Assembly: GCA_028866355.1 (NCBI GenBank)
Contig: JAGWIH010000181.1
Coordinates: 1-5,023 of the forward strand
DNA length: 5,023 nt
Source of the DNA: Alphaproteobacteria bacterium
Lineage (GTDB): Bacteria > Pseudomonadota > Alphaproteobacteria > ATCC43930 > CGMCC-115725
Reading direction: 5' to 3'
The notes under the pieces are model-generated. The model was not told where the DNA came from. It saw nothing but the letters and a program-made list of their open reading frames with translations, and did no database searches. Of the stretch, positions 1 to 5,023 are shown piece by piece (positions within the stretch are counted from its first letter, which is position 1; the number at the start of each line of letters is the position of its first letter). The position numbers and the translations under genes are program-made.

Positions 1-1148
1 CCGTCGACGATCTGCAAGGCGCGGCCCCAGCTCCAGATTTCCGCCAGCGGCGTGTCCTGCGTCAGACCGGCGGCGCCGAACACCTGCATGGCGCGGTTGG
101 CGATCGTCACCTGCATGCGCGGCACCGCCACCTTGATGAGCGCGATCTCGCGTTTCGCCGCTTTGGCGCCACCTTGATCGATGAGCCACGCGGCCTTGAA
201 CACCAGCAGCCGCGCCTGCTCGATCTCGATCCGCGACAAGGCGATCCACTCGCGGATCGTTCCGTGTTCCGCGAGCGACGCGCCGAAGGTCTGGCGCGAT
301 CGCGCGCGCGCGACCATCAGCTCGACCGCCAATTCGCACGCGCCGATCGACCGCATGCAATGATGAATCCGGCCGGGGCCGAGCCGCGCCTGGGCGAGGG
401 CGAAACCACCGCCTTCTTCGCCTAGCAAATTCGCCGCCGGCACGCGCACATTGTCGAACGCGATCTCGCAATGACCTTGCGGATGGAGCTCGTGCATCAC
501 CGGCAGGTTGCGCACGATTGTGAGACCTTTGGCGCCGGCCGGCACCAGCACCATGCTCTGGCGCTTGTGCGTTTCCTTGCGCCCGGGCGCGGTGACGCCC
601 ATGACGATGAAAAGCTTGCAGCGCGGATCGGCGGCGTTGGTGATGAACCATTTGCGGCCGCTGATCACCCAGTCGCCGCCGTCGCGTCGGATTGACGTGC
701 GGATGTTGGTGGCGTCCGACGAGGCGACGTCGGGCTCGGTCATGGCGAAGGCCGAACGAATCTTGCCCTCGAGCAGCGGCGTCAGCCATTGCTTGCGCTG
801 CGCGGCATTCGCGGCGAGATGCAGCAGCTCCATATTGCCGGTGTCGGGCGCGTTGCAGTTGAAGAGCTCCGCCGACCACGGCATCCGGCCCATGATTTCG
901 GCGCATGGCGCGTAATCGAGATTCGACAGCTGCGTGCCGGGCTCGTCGGGCTTGAGGCCCGGCAGGAACAGGTTCCACAGGCCGCTGGCGCGCGCCGTGG
1001 CCTTAAGCTCTTCGATGAACGGCGGCGGAAAGACGCCCTGGCTGACCAGACGGCGATACTCGGAGTCGCGCGGCGCGACGTGCTCGGCGATGAAAGCCTT
1101 GAGCTGCACCTGGATACGCTTCGATTTGTCGGAGAACTCGAAATCCAT
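1..1148 (-). CDS. Acyl-CoA dehydrogenase, ACAD10/11-like (C-terminus cut by window edge)
   Basis: This is a flavin-dependent acyl-CoA dehydrogenase, which would catalyse alpha,beta-dehydrogenation of an acyl-CoA thioester in the cytoplasm and pass electrons to ETF. The reading frame is open from the ATG at 1148 to the window edge, 382 codons. The fold signatures occur in order: an N-terminal helical part, the family signature FAMTEPDVASSDATN (residues 134-148), the FAD-contacting KWFITN (166-171), a beta domain with VPAANLLGEEGGGF (236-249), then the C-terminal helical domain with GPGR (257-260), QTFG (286-289) and QVFGAAGL (355-362). The last visible residues are IVD (380-382) followed by a Gly. 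Family members run about 400-415 residues, so roughly 25-30 are missing. The start is supported by a purine-rich GGAGA at 1165-1161. FNCNAPDTGNMELLH (96-110) resembles the ACAD10/11 group rather than short- or medium-chain enzymes. The substrate cannot be read from the sequence; branched, hydroxylated or long acyl-CoA are all possible. Confidence 0.93.
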   Translation of the reverse strand, partial: MDFEFSDKSKRIQVQLKAFIAEHVAPRDSEYRRLVSQGVFPPPFIEELKATARASGLWNLFLPGLKPDEPGTQLSNLDYAPCAEIMGRMPWSAELFNCNAPDTGNMELLHLAANAAQRKQWLTPLLEGKIRSAFAMTEPDVASSDATNIRTSIRRDGGDWVISGRKWFITNAADPRCKLFIVMGVTAPGRKETHKRQSMVLVPAGAKGLTIVRNLPVMHELHPQGHCEIAFDNVRVPAANLLGEEGGGFALAQARLGPGRIHHCMRSIGACELAVELMVARARSRQTFGASLAEHGTIREWIALSRIEIEQARLLVFKAAWLIDQGGAKAAKREIALIKVAVPRMQVTIANRAMQVFGAAGLTQDTPLAEIWSWGRALQIVD

Positions 1149-1173
1149 CTGCCCCCGCTTTCTCCGGACGGGG

Positions 1174-1201
1174 AGGATAGGGCATATTGGGGCGATGACA
1201 A
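1174..1201 (-). promoter_or_regulatory. Candidate sigma-70-type promoter of the acyl-CoA dehydrogenase gene
   Basis: On the minus strand, TTGTCA (1201-1196; one mismatch to TTGACA) is followed after 16 bases by TATCCT (1179-1174; two mismatches to TATAAT). This would place the transcript start near 1167, just ahead of the GGAGA at 1165-1161, with a leader of about 20 bases. The -35 element would overlap the start codon of the divergent beta-helix gene (1195-1197). It is a consensus match by eye only; short matches like this also occur by chance. Confidence 0.3.
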
Positions 1202-2313
1202 AGCGAGCGGCGCTGACCGTGCTCGTGTTTCTGGCACTCTGGAACGGGCCGGCGGCGGCGCGTGCCATCACGGTTGCCAACGTCGCCGATATCCTGACGG
1301 CGCTGCAACGCGCCCAACCCGGCGACGTCATCACCATTGCGCCGGGCCGTTACGTTCTGCCCGCCATCCGCCTGCATCATGGCGGCACCCTCGGTCATCC
1401 GATTGTGGTGCGCGCGCCGCGCCTTGGCGACGTCACATTGACGACGAAGGCAACTGAATTCATCAAGATCGCGGCGCCGGACTGGGTGTTCGAGAACCTC
1501 GACATCGCCGGCGCGTGTGATACCGACACCGATTGCGAGCACGCCTTCCATATCGTCGCCGGCGCCGATCGCGTCGATATCCGTCACAACCGCATTCACG
1601 ACTTCAACGCGCACATCAAGGGCAACGGCGAGGGCGGGCGCTTCCCGGATAACGTGCGCATTGAGGGCAACTGGCTCTTCGGCACGCACGTCCGTCACAC
1701 GGACAATCCGATCGCGCCGATCGACGTCGTCGGCGGCAAACACTGGATCGTACGCGACAATCTCATCGCCGATTACGGCAAGACGTTCGACCATCCGGCG
1801 ACGCGCACCGACGATTACGGCTATGCGCTGTTCTTCAAGGGCAATTCGTCCGGCACGTTGATCGAGCGCAACGTCGTTCTCTGTGCCGATCAGTTGCCGC
1901 ATCAACCGTATACGCGCGGCTTGTCGCTCGGCGGCAGCGCGACCGGTCCGCAGTTCTGCGAAGACACCTGCGACAAGGACGAGAACCGCGACAGCACGAT
2001 CCGCAACAATGTCGTTCTCGCCTGTCCCGGCGAGCCCGGCATCTATCTGTTTCGCGCGACGCGTGCGCGCGTGGCGGACAACGTCCTGATCGGCACCGGC
2101 GGCATCGTCGCGGCGGCGCCCGACACCAGTGCGACCGTCATCGATAACAAGCTCGCCGGCGGCGAGATCGTGGCGCAAGTCGGCGCGCACCTCGACCTCG
2201 GCCACGGCGTGCACATTCACAATGAAGCCAATGCGGCGCCACCGGCATTCGCCGGTCAGCGCATCACCGCCTACCGCGCCTATTGGAGCACGGTGCCGAA
2301 GCCGAAGGAGTAG
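1195..2313 (+). CDS. Secreted right-handed parallel beta-helix protein (lyase-like fold), 372 aa
   Basis: This is a predicted exported beta-helix protein. Residues 1-24 form a signal peptide: MTKR, a hydrophobic stretch ALTVLVFLALW, and a likely cleavage after PAAARA. Next comes ADILTALQRAQPGDVITIAPGRY, the N-terminal cap typical of pectate-lyase-like and chondroitinase-B-like (PL6) folds. From about residue 75 to 320 short repeats of the PbH1 type recur, such as VDIRHNRIHDF, VRIEGNWLFG, WIVRDNLIADY, LIERNVVLC, STIRNNVVLAC and ARVADNVLIG. Six cysteines (108, 114, 230, 255, 259, 277) sit in two acidic loops (CDTDTDC; CEDTCDKDEN), suggesting disulfides or metal binding outside the cytoplasm. 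The ATG at 1195 is preferred because the signal peptide starts there; the frame stays open upstream but runs antisense into the neighbouring gene. There is no strong Shine-Dalgarno sequence (only GGGG at 1189-1192). The function may be polysaccharide binding or cleavage. Catalytic residues could not be assigned, so an enzymatic role is inference. Confidence 0.87.
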   Translation: MTKRAALTVLVFLALWNGPAAARAITVANVADILTALQRAQPGDVITIAPGRYVLPAIRLHHGGTLGHPIVVRAPRLGDVTLTTKATEFIKIAAPDWVFENLDIAGACDTDTDCEHAFHIVAGADRVDIRHNRIHDFNAHIKGNGEGGRFPDNVRIEGNWLFGTHVRHTDNPIAPIDVVGGKHWIVRDNLIADYGKTFDHPATRTDDYGYALFFKGNSSGTLIERNVVLCADQLPHQPYTRGLSLGGSATGPQFCEDTCDKDENRDSTIRNNVVLACPGEPGIYLFRATRARVADNVLIGTGGIVAAAPDTSATVIDNKLAGGEIVAQVGAHLDLGHGVHIHNEANAAPPAFAGQRITAYRAYWSTVPKPKE

Positions 2314-2322
2314 CGGTGCGTT

Positions 2323-3765
2323 TTACGGCTGGGACGGAATCGCGCCGTCGTCGAGCGGACCCGTCGTCGCGCGCGCCGCGATGCCGAGCGGCGTCAGCGG
2401 CATATAGGTCGGTCGCAAGCTGAATCCGGCGGCGGCGCCCGGATCGGCGCCCGCGCCGATCGCCGGAGAGCCCGGCCGCAGGCGGTAATCGTAATGCGCC
2501 GCGTCGGCGAATCCGACGTCGCGGACCACGCGATTGCCGTGGCTGCCGTTCGCGCTGAGTTCATCCGGCTCGCCGTGCGCGCCGGCGGCGAGTACGTTGT
2601 TGACGAAAACACCCGCGCCGGTGATCAACATGCCGGGTCCGCTCATGATGTTGTCGGCAACGAAGGCCTTATTCGGCGAACGCGACCGGATGAACAGGCC
2701 CGAGTTGCGGTCCATCACCATGGTATTGCCGACCACGTAAAGCTCTTGCAGAGGATTGGTTGGTCCCTCCATCGAATAGGCGATCATCGCGTAATTCTCG
2801 GCGCGCGGGCCTTTCTCGATGATGTTGCCGATGATGTACGTGCGGCCGCCGTTCGACACGTCGATCGAATAGCTCGCCGTGCTTTCCGGATAATCCATGA
2901 TCCGGTTGTAGAGGATGTAGTTATTGAGCGCGCGCGTCTTGACGTGGTGGCCGGTCACCGTGTCGTGGAAGTAGCTGCCGCGCAGCACGAAGTTGCGCAC
3001 CTGGCCGATATAGATGCCGTGGGTCGAGCCGCTGGTCGTACCGTTATGCGCGAACTCGGAATTCTCGATGACGATGTCGCTTTTGGGATTGGGCGCCGAA
3101 AGAATCCCGTCCTGGTTGTCGTGGATATAGACGTTGTTCAGGCTCAGACCGGCGCCTTCGGCGCGAATGGCGGCACCGTTGCCGTCGCCGACCGTGCAGC
3201 CCGAAAACTCGATGTCTTCGATGCGGATTTTGTTGCCGGCAGTGACCCAGATCGCCTTGCCTTCCGCCGCATCGCCGTCGGCATAGAGGTGCGGCCTTCC
3301 GCCAACGCCGCGGATGACGATGTCGTTCTGCTTCCACACCGCAACGTCGCCGCGATAATCGGCGGCGTCGATCTCGATGACATCGCCGTTCTTGGCTTCG
3401 TGTGCGGCTTGGCTCGGCACCTTGAGCTCGCGCGACGGACCGACATGCAGCACGCGGCCGCTGGGATGGTCCGGCTTCATCGGGGGCAGGACGAGAGCGC
3501 CGGCCGGCGGATGGGCGCCGCCGCTGGGCGCGCTAAACGGCGCGGCCGCGACGGCAGCCGTTGCGTTGGGGAGCGCGATTGGCGCCGCCGTCCCCGATGT
3601 GGCCGCTCGCGAGCCGGTAAAGCTCAGCGATTCGATGTCGCCCGGCTGGACCGGCACGGTGATGACCTGGCCATTGCGGAGCTTGATCAGCATGTCGGCG
3701 AGGGAGGGCGTGGCGGCCAGCACGAGGGCGGCGACCGCGAGCAGAACGGCACGGCGGAGATGCAT
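2323..3765 (-). CDS. Secreted right-handed parallel beta-helix protein with N-terminal module, 480 aa
   Basis: This is a predicted exported protein of unknown substrate. Residues 1-23 are a signal peptide (MHLRR, then a Leu/Ala/Val core, cleavage after PSLA). A short beta module follows at 24-50 (DMLIKLRNGQVITVPVQ...IESLSF), then an Ala/Pro/Ser-rich linker at about 52-103. From RVLHVGP (104-110) to about residue 395 lies a beta-helix: an N-cap (AKNGDVIEIDAADYRGDV, 124-141) and PbH1-like coils such as IRIEDIEFSGC, IVIENSEFAHNG, FVLRGSYFHD, NYILYNRIMDY, TYIIGNIIEKG, LYVVGNTMV and AFVADNIMSG. The C-terminal YDYRLRPGSPAIGAGAD (425-441) is a segment common at the end of bacterial beta-helix proteins. 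I recognise the overall pattern as a conserved hypothetical family in Rhizobiales-type genomes, without a proven role. The frame extends to an ATG at 3852, but that adds 29 residues ahead of a good signal peptide, so the ATG at 3765 is chosen despite lacking a Shine-Dalgarno sequence. Its stop faces that of the other beta-helix gene, 9 bases away. Confidence 0.88.
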   Translation of the reverse strand: MHLRRAVLLAVAALVLAATPSLADMLIKLRNGQVITVPVQPGDIESLSFTGSRAATSGTAAPIALPNATAAVAAAPFSAPSGGAHPPAGALVLPPMKPDHPSGRVLHVGPSRELKVPSQAAHEAKNGDVIEIDAADYRGDVAVWKQNDIVIRGVGGRPHLYADGDAAEGKAIWVTAGNKIRIEDIEFSGCTVGDGNGAAIRAEGAGLSLNNVYIHDNQDGILSAPNPKSDIVIENSEFAHNGTTSGSTHGIYIGQVRNFVLRGSYFHDTVTGHHVKTRALNNYILYNRIMDYPESTASYSIDVSNGGRTYIIGNIIEKGPRAENYAMIAYSMEGPTNPLQELYVVGNTMVMDRNSGLFIRSRSPNKAFVADNIMSGPGMLITGAGVFVNNVLAAGAHGEPDELSANGSHGNRVVRDVGFADAAHYDYRLRPGSPAIGAGADPGAAAGFSLRPTYMPLTPLGIAARATTGPLDDGAIPSQP

Positions 3766-3949
3766 AGGGAAGGACCGAATAAAATGTTTCAAAACCAATA
3801 TATCACAGATCGCTATTAATCTCGTATGTGAGACTATGGTTAATCTGCCCAATCGGCATTAAGCACGGTTGGCAAAACACGGTTAACGGCGTCCGCGGCC
3901 GCTGCGGCGGTCGGTCACAAGTCCCTGATCACAAAAGGGTTGTTTCGGG

Positions 3950-3980
3950 TTGAAAGGCGCGGTTTAGTGCCGATCTTATA
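3950..3980 (+). promoter_or_regulatory. Tentative promoter of the rrf2-sufB operon
   Basis: TTGAAA (3950-3955; one mismatch to TTGACA) is the best -35-like hexamer upstream of the Rrf2 gene. The AT-rich stretch CTTATA (3975-3980) could be a -10, but the spacer would be 19 bases, longer than ideal. The assignment is weak. It gains some support because the proposed operator overlaps the -10, a layout that suits repression. Confidence 0.25.
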
Positions 3981-4003
3981 GAGTACCGAAGCAGTCCTAA
4001 ATA
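3977..4003 (+). promoter_or_regulatory. Candidate Rrf2/IscR-type operator upstream of the SUF regulator
   Basis: This is an imperfect palindrome centred on base 3990. The inner half-sites AGTACCG (3982-3988) and CAGTCCT (3992-3998) flank a 3-base AAG spacer, and TAT (3977-3979) and ATA (4001-4003) lie symmetrically outside. In total 8 of 12 positions per arm are complementary. The 13-base core 3984-3996 agrees at 10 positions with the core GACTR-www-YAGTC of the type 1 IscR site of E. coli as I recall it, with the right half matching fully. It ends 11 bases before the GTG start, so bound protein would block transcription or initiation. That it is an autoregulatory site is inference from pattern and position. 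Confidence 0.4.
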
Positions 4004-4004
4004 C

Positions 4005-4009
4005 GGGGA
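4005..4009 (+). promoter_or_regulatory. Ribosome binding site supporting a GTG start
   Basis: GGGGA at 4005-4009 lies 5 bases ahead of the GTG at 4015. It is a modest Shine-Dalgarno match. Together with the conserved N-terminus of the protein (SKLADYG) it supports initiation at GTG; no in-frame ATG lies near. Confidence 0.5.
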
Positions 4010-4014
4010 CACGG

Positions 4015-4485
4015 GTGATTATTCTCAGCAAACTCGCCGATTACGGCGTCATCGTCGCGACCCAGCTCGCCGCCCATCCGGAGCGGCAGACCAATGCCGC
4101 GACATTGGCCGAGGAAACCCGCCTGCCGCGCGCCACGGTCGCCAAGCTGCTCAAGGCGTTGGCGCACGGCGGCTTGGTGACCGCTTCGCGGGGTGCGGCC
4201 GGCGGCTATCGGCTGGCCCGGCCGGCGCAGGCAATCTCGATCGCCGAAGTCGTCGCTGCGATCGACGGCGCGATTGGCGTGACGCAGTGCACGATCCACG
4301 GTCCGGATTGCACACGGACCGATTTCTGCTCGACCAAGCCGCATTGGAAGCGGATCAACGACGCCGTCGGCACGGCGCTCGCCGGCATGAATTTGGCGGA
4401 AATGACGCCTGCCGTGATTTTCGCGCAGTGGATGAAACTGCCACCCAAGTCCAGCCCGACGGACGGCCAGGGAGCCGGGCGATGA
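4015..4485 (+). CDS. Rrf2-family transcriptional regulator, SUF-system type, probable [2Fe-2S] sensor
   Basis: This 156-residue DNA-binding protein matches the Rrf2 family, and within it the subgroup of SUF-system regulators. Its N-terminus MIILSKLADYG is the usual opening of that subgroup. A winged helix-turn-helix covers about residues 5-70: TNAATLAEETRLPRATVAKLLKAL contains the turn and recognition helix, and RGAAGGYRLARP (59-70) is the characteristic wing. Three cysteines (92, 99, 105) in the segment CTIHGPDCTRTDFC occupy the place of the three IscR cluster ligands (Cys92, 98, 104 in E. coli), so Fe-S binding is likely; spacing differs by one residue. The C-terminal W-K-R-I-N-D segment and a long helix suit dimerisation. 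It starts with GTG and overlaps sufB by ATGA, so the two are almost surely co-transcribed and translationally coupled. The probable role is control of its own suf operon by Fe-S cluster status. It could be named IscR-like or SufR-like; I leave the symbol open. Confidence 0.93.
   Translation: MIILSKLADYGVIVATQLAAHPERQTNAATLAEETRLPRATVAKLLKALAHGGLVTASRGAAGGYRLARPAQAISIAEVVAAIDGAIGVTQCTIHGPDCTRTDFCSTKPHWKRINDAVGTALAGMNLAEMTPAVIFAQWMKLPPKSSPTDGQGAGR
4469..4474 (+). promoter_or_regulatory. Ribosome binding site of sufB inside the rrf2 gene
   Basis: AGGGAG lies 7 bases ahead of the sufB ATG at 4482, within the last codons of the Rrf2 gene. It fixes the sufB start at the ATGA overlap and shows that sufB has its own initiation signal in addition to possible coupling. 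Confidence 0.65.
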
Positions 4486-5023
4486 CCGATACCGCCGCCC
4501 GCGATCTCAGCACCCTGCGCGAAGGCTACAAATACGGCTTCGTTTCCGACATCGAGAGCGAAAGCGCGCCGCCGGGCCTCAACGATGACACCGTCCGCTT
4601 TATCTCGGCCAAGAAGCAGGAACCGCAATGGCTGCTCGATTGGCGGCTCGACTCCTTCCATCAATGGCAAAAGATGGACAGCCCGCATTGGGCCAAGCTG
4701 CGTATCGCGCCGGTCGACTATCAGGCCGCGACTTATTATTCCGCGCCGAAGCGGCAAAACGCGCCGACGTCGCTCGACGAGGTCGATCCCGAGCTGCTGA
4801 AGACATACGAGAAGCTCGGCATCCCGCTGAACGAACGCGCCGCGCTCGCCGGCGTCGCCGTCGACGCGGTGTTCGACAGCGTGTCGGTGGCGACCACCTT
4901 CAAGAAGACGCTGGCCGCGCTTGGCATCATCTTCTGCTCGTTCGGCGAAGCCGTGCGCGAGCATCCGGACTTGGTGCGTAAATATCTCGGCTCGGTCGTG
5001 CCGCAAGGCGACAATTTCTTCGC
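4482..5023 (+). CDS. sufB: SufB, Fe-S cluster assembly scaffold subunit (C-terminus cut by window edge)
   Basis: SufB is the scaffold of the cytoplasmic SufBC2D complex, on which Fe-S clusters are built from sulfur delivered by SufS and its partner. The first 180 codons are present, out of an expected 480-490. The visible part is typical of SufB: REGYKYGFVSDIESE (13-27), KKQEPQWLLDWRL (44-56), HQWQKMDSPHWAKL (60-73), TYYSAPK, the YEKLGIPLNER segment, VFDSVSVATTFKKTL, and FCSFGEAVREHPDLVRKYLG followed by VVPQGDNFF at the edge. The late cysteine that accepts sulfur, and the core beta-helix, lie outside the window. It follows the Rrf2 regulator with an ATGA overlap and is presumably followed by sufC, sufD and sufS, as in most alphaproteobacterial suf operons; this cannot be seen here. 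Confidence in identity is very high. Confidence 0.97.
   Translation, partial: MTDTAARDLSTLREGYKYGFVSDIESESAPPGLNDDTVRFISAKKQEPQWLLDWRLDSFHQWQKMDSPHWAKLRIAPVDYQAATYYSAPKRQNAPTSLDEVDPELLKTYEKLGIPLNERAALAGVAVDAVFDSVSVATTFKKTLAALGIIFCSFGEAVREHPDLVRKYLGSVVPQGDNFF

Larger units (their letters stand above)
3766..4014. other. Intergenic regulatory region between divergent beta-helix and suf genes
   Basis: These 249 bases separate two divergently read genes, so they should carry both promoters. The left third (about 3775-3865) is clearly AT-richer than the genes. On the minus strand TATATT (3802-3797) could serve as a -10 for the beta-helix gene, but no matching -35 is visible. The region also contains short repeats: TTAATCT at 3816-3822 and 3840-3846, CACGGTT at 3864-3870 and 3878-3884, TCACAA at 3915-3920 and 3929-3934, and GGGTTG at 3937-3942 and 3947-3952. 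A small inverted repeat spans 3840-3862 (TTAA-TC-TGCC, loop, GGCA-TTAA). No small gene or RNA gene is recognisable here. Confidence 0.7.

Noticed and set aside
174..915. Plus-strand open frames inside the acyl-CoA dehydrogenase region
   Set aside because: They are short, low-complexity and antisense to an uninterrupted acyl-CoA dehydrogenase frame with all family signatures.
1003..2220. Minus-strand open frame of 405 codons opposite the first beta-helix gene
   Set aside because: Its translation is rich in Arg, Ala, Val and Asp with no domain pattern, and it lies exactly antisense to a gene with a signal peptide and beta-helix repeats. In GC-rich DNA such antisense frames stay open by codon bias.
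2300..2330. Possible terminator between the convergent genes (AGCCG ... CGGCT)
   Set aside because: The arms are five bases and about 21 apart, the loop is too long, and only a short T-run (2321-2324) occurs, inside the loop rather than after the stem.
2494..3819. Plus-strand open frame of 441 codons opposite the second beta-helix gene
   Set aside because: The translation is a monotonous run of Val, Ala, Asp, Arg and His without recognisable motif, and is the complement of a well-supported gene. It is a GC-bias shadow.
3766..3852. Upstream ATG at 3852 as the start of the second beta-helix protein
   Set aside because: It would place 29 residues, including polar ones, ahead of a clear signal peptide and would extend translation into the AT-rich promoter-like region.
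3840..3862. Inverted repeat with TTAA ends as a possible terminator or small RNA
   Set aside because: The stem has two 4-bp parts split by an unpaired TC, no U-tract follows, and it lies between divergent genes where no terminator is expected. It is noted only as a repeat.
3885..3915. GC-rich stretch with NotI-like palindrome as a possible attachment site or origin element
   Set aside because: It is short, no flanking repeat or integrase is present, and such runs are common by chance at this base composition.
4206..5006. Minus-strand open frame of 266 codons across the rrf2-sufB junction
   Set aside because: It is antisense to two confidently identified genes and shows no family motif.

Overview
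The window reads as chromosomal DNA of a GC-rich alphaproteobacterium, most likely of the Hyphomicrobiales (Bradyrhizobium/Xanthobacteraceae-like). The basis is the strong G/C bias at third codon positions and the resemblance of the proteins to families I know from that group. This placement is an inference, not a match to a known genome. Five genes are visible: three complete and two cut by the window edges.

Region by region: (1) bases 1-1148, minus strand, hold the 5' part of an acyl-CoA dehydrogenase of the ACAD10/11-like type, with its C-terminus beyond the left edge. (2) After only 46 bp a divergent plus-strand gene (1195-2313) encodes a secreted right-handed parallel beta-helix protein with pectate/chondroitin-lyase-like repeats. 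(3) Nine bases past its stop lies the stop of a convergent minus-strand gene (2323-3765). It encodes a second, unrelated-looking secreted beta-helix protein with a short N-terminal module and an Ala/Pro linker. (4) A 249-bp AT-richer intergenic region (3766-4014) separates that gene from (5) an Rrf2-family regulator of the SUF-system type (4015-4485). The regulator overlaps the start of sufB (4482 to the right edge) by ATGA.

Functionally there are three unrelated blocks: fatty-acid or acyl-CoA oxidation, two exported beta-helix proteins that probably bind or cut a polysaccharide, and the head of a suf iron-sulfur cluster assembly operon. The Rrf2 protein has three cysteines suited to a [2Fe-2S] cluster, so it probably senses Fe-S status and controls its own operon. 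An imperfect palindrome with an IscR-like core just upstream of its start is a plausible operator. I see no RNA gene, CRISPR array, insertion sequence or other mobile element. No strikingly new system is evident. The most checkable points are the candidate operator, the tail-to-tail pair of beta-helix genes, and the Asp in place of the usual catalytic Glu in the acyl-CoA dehydrogenase.
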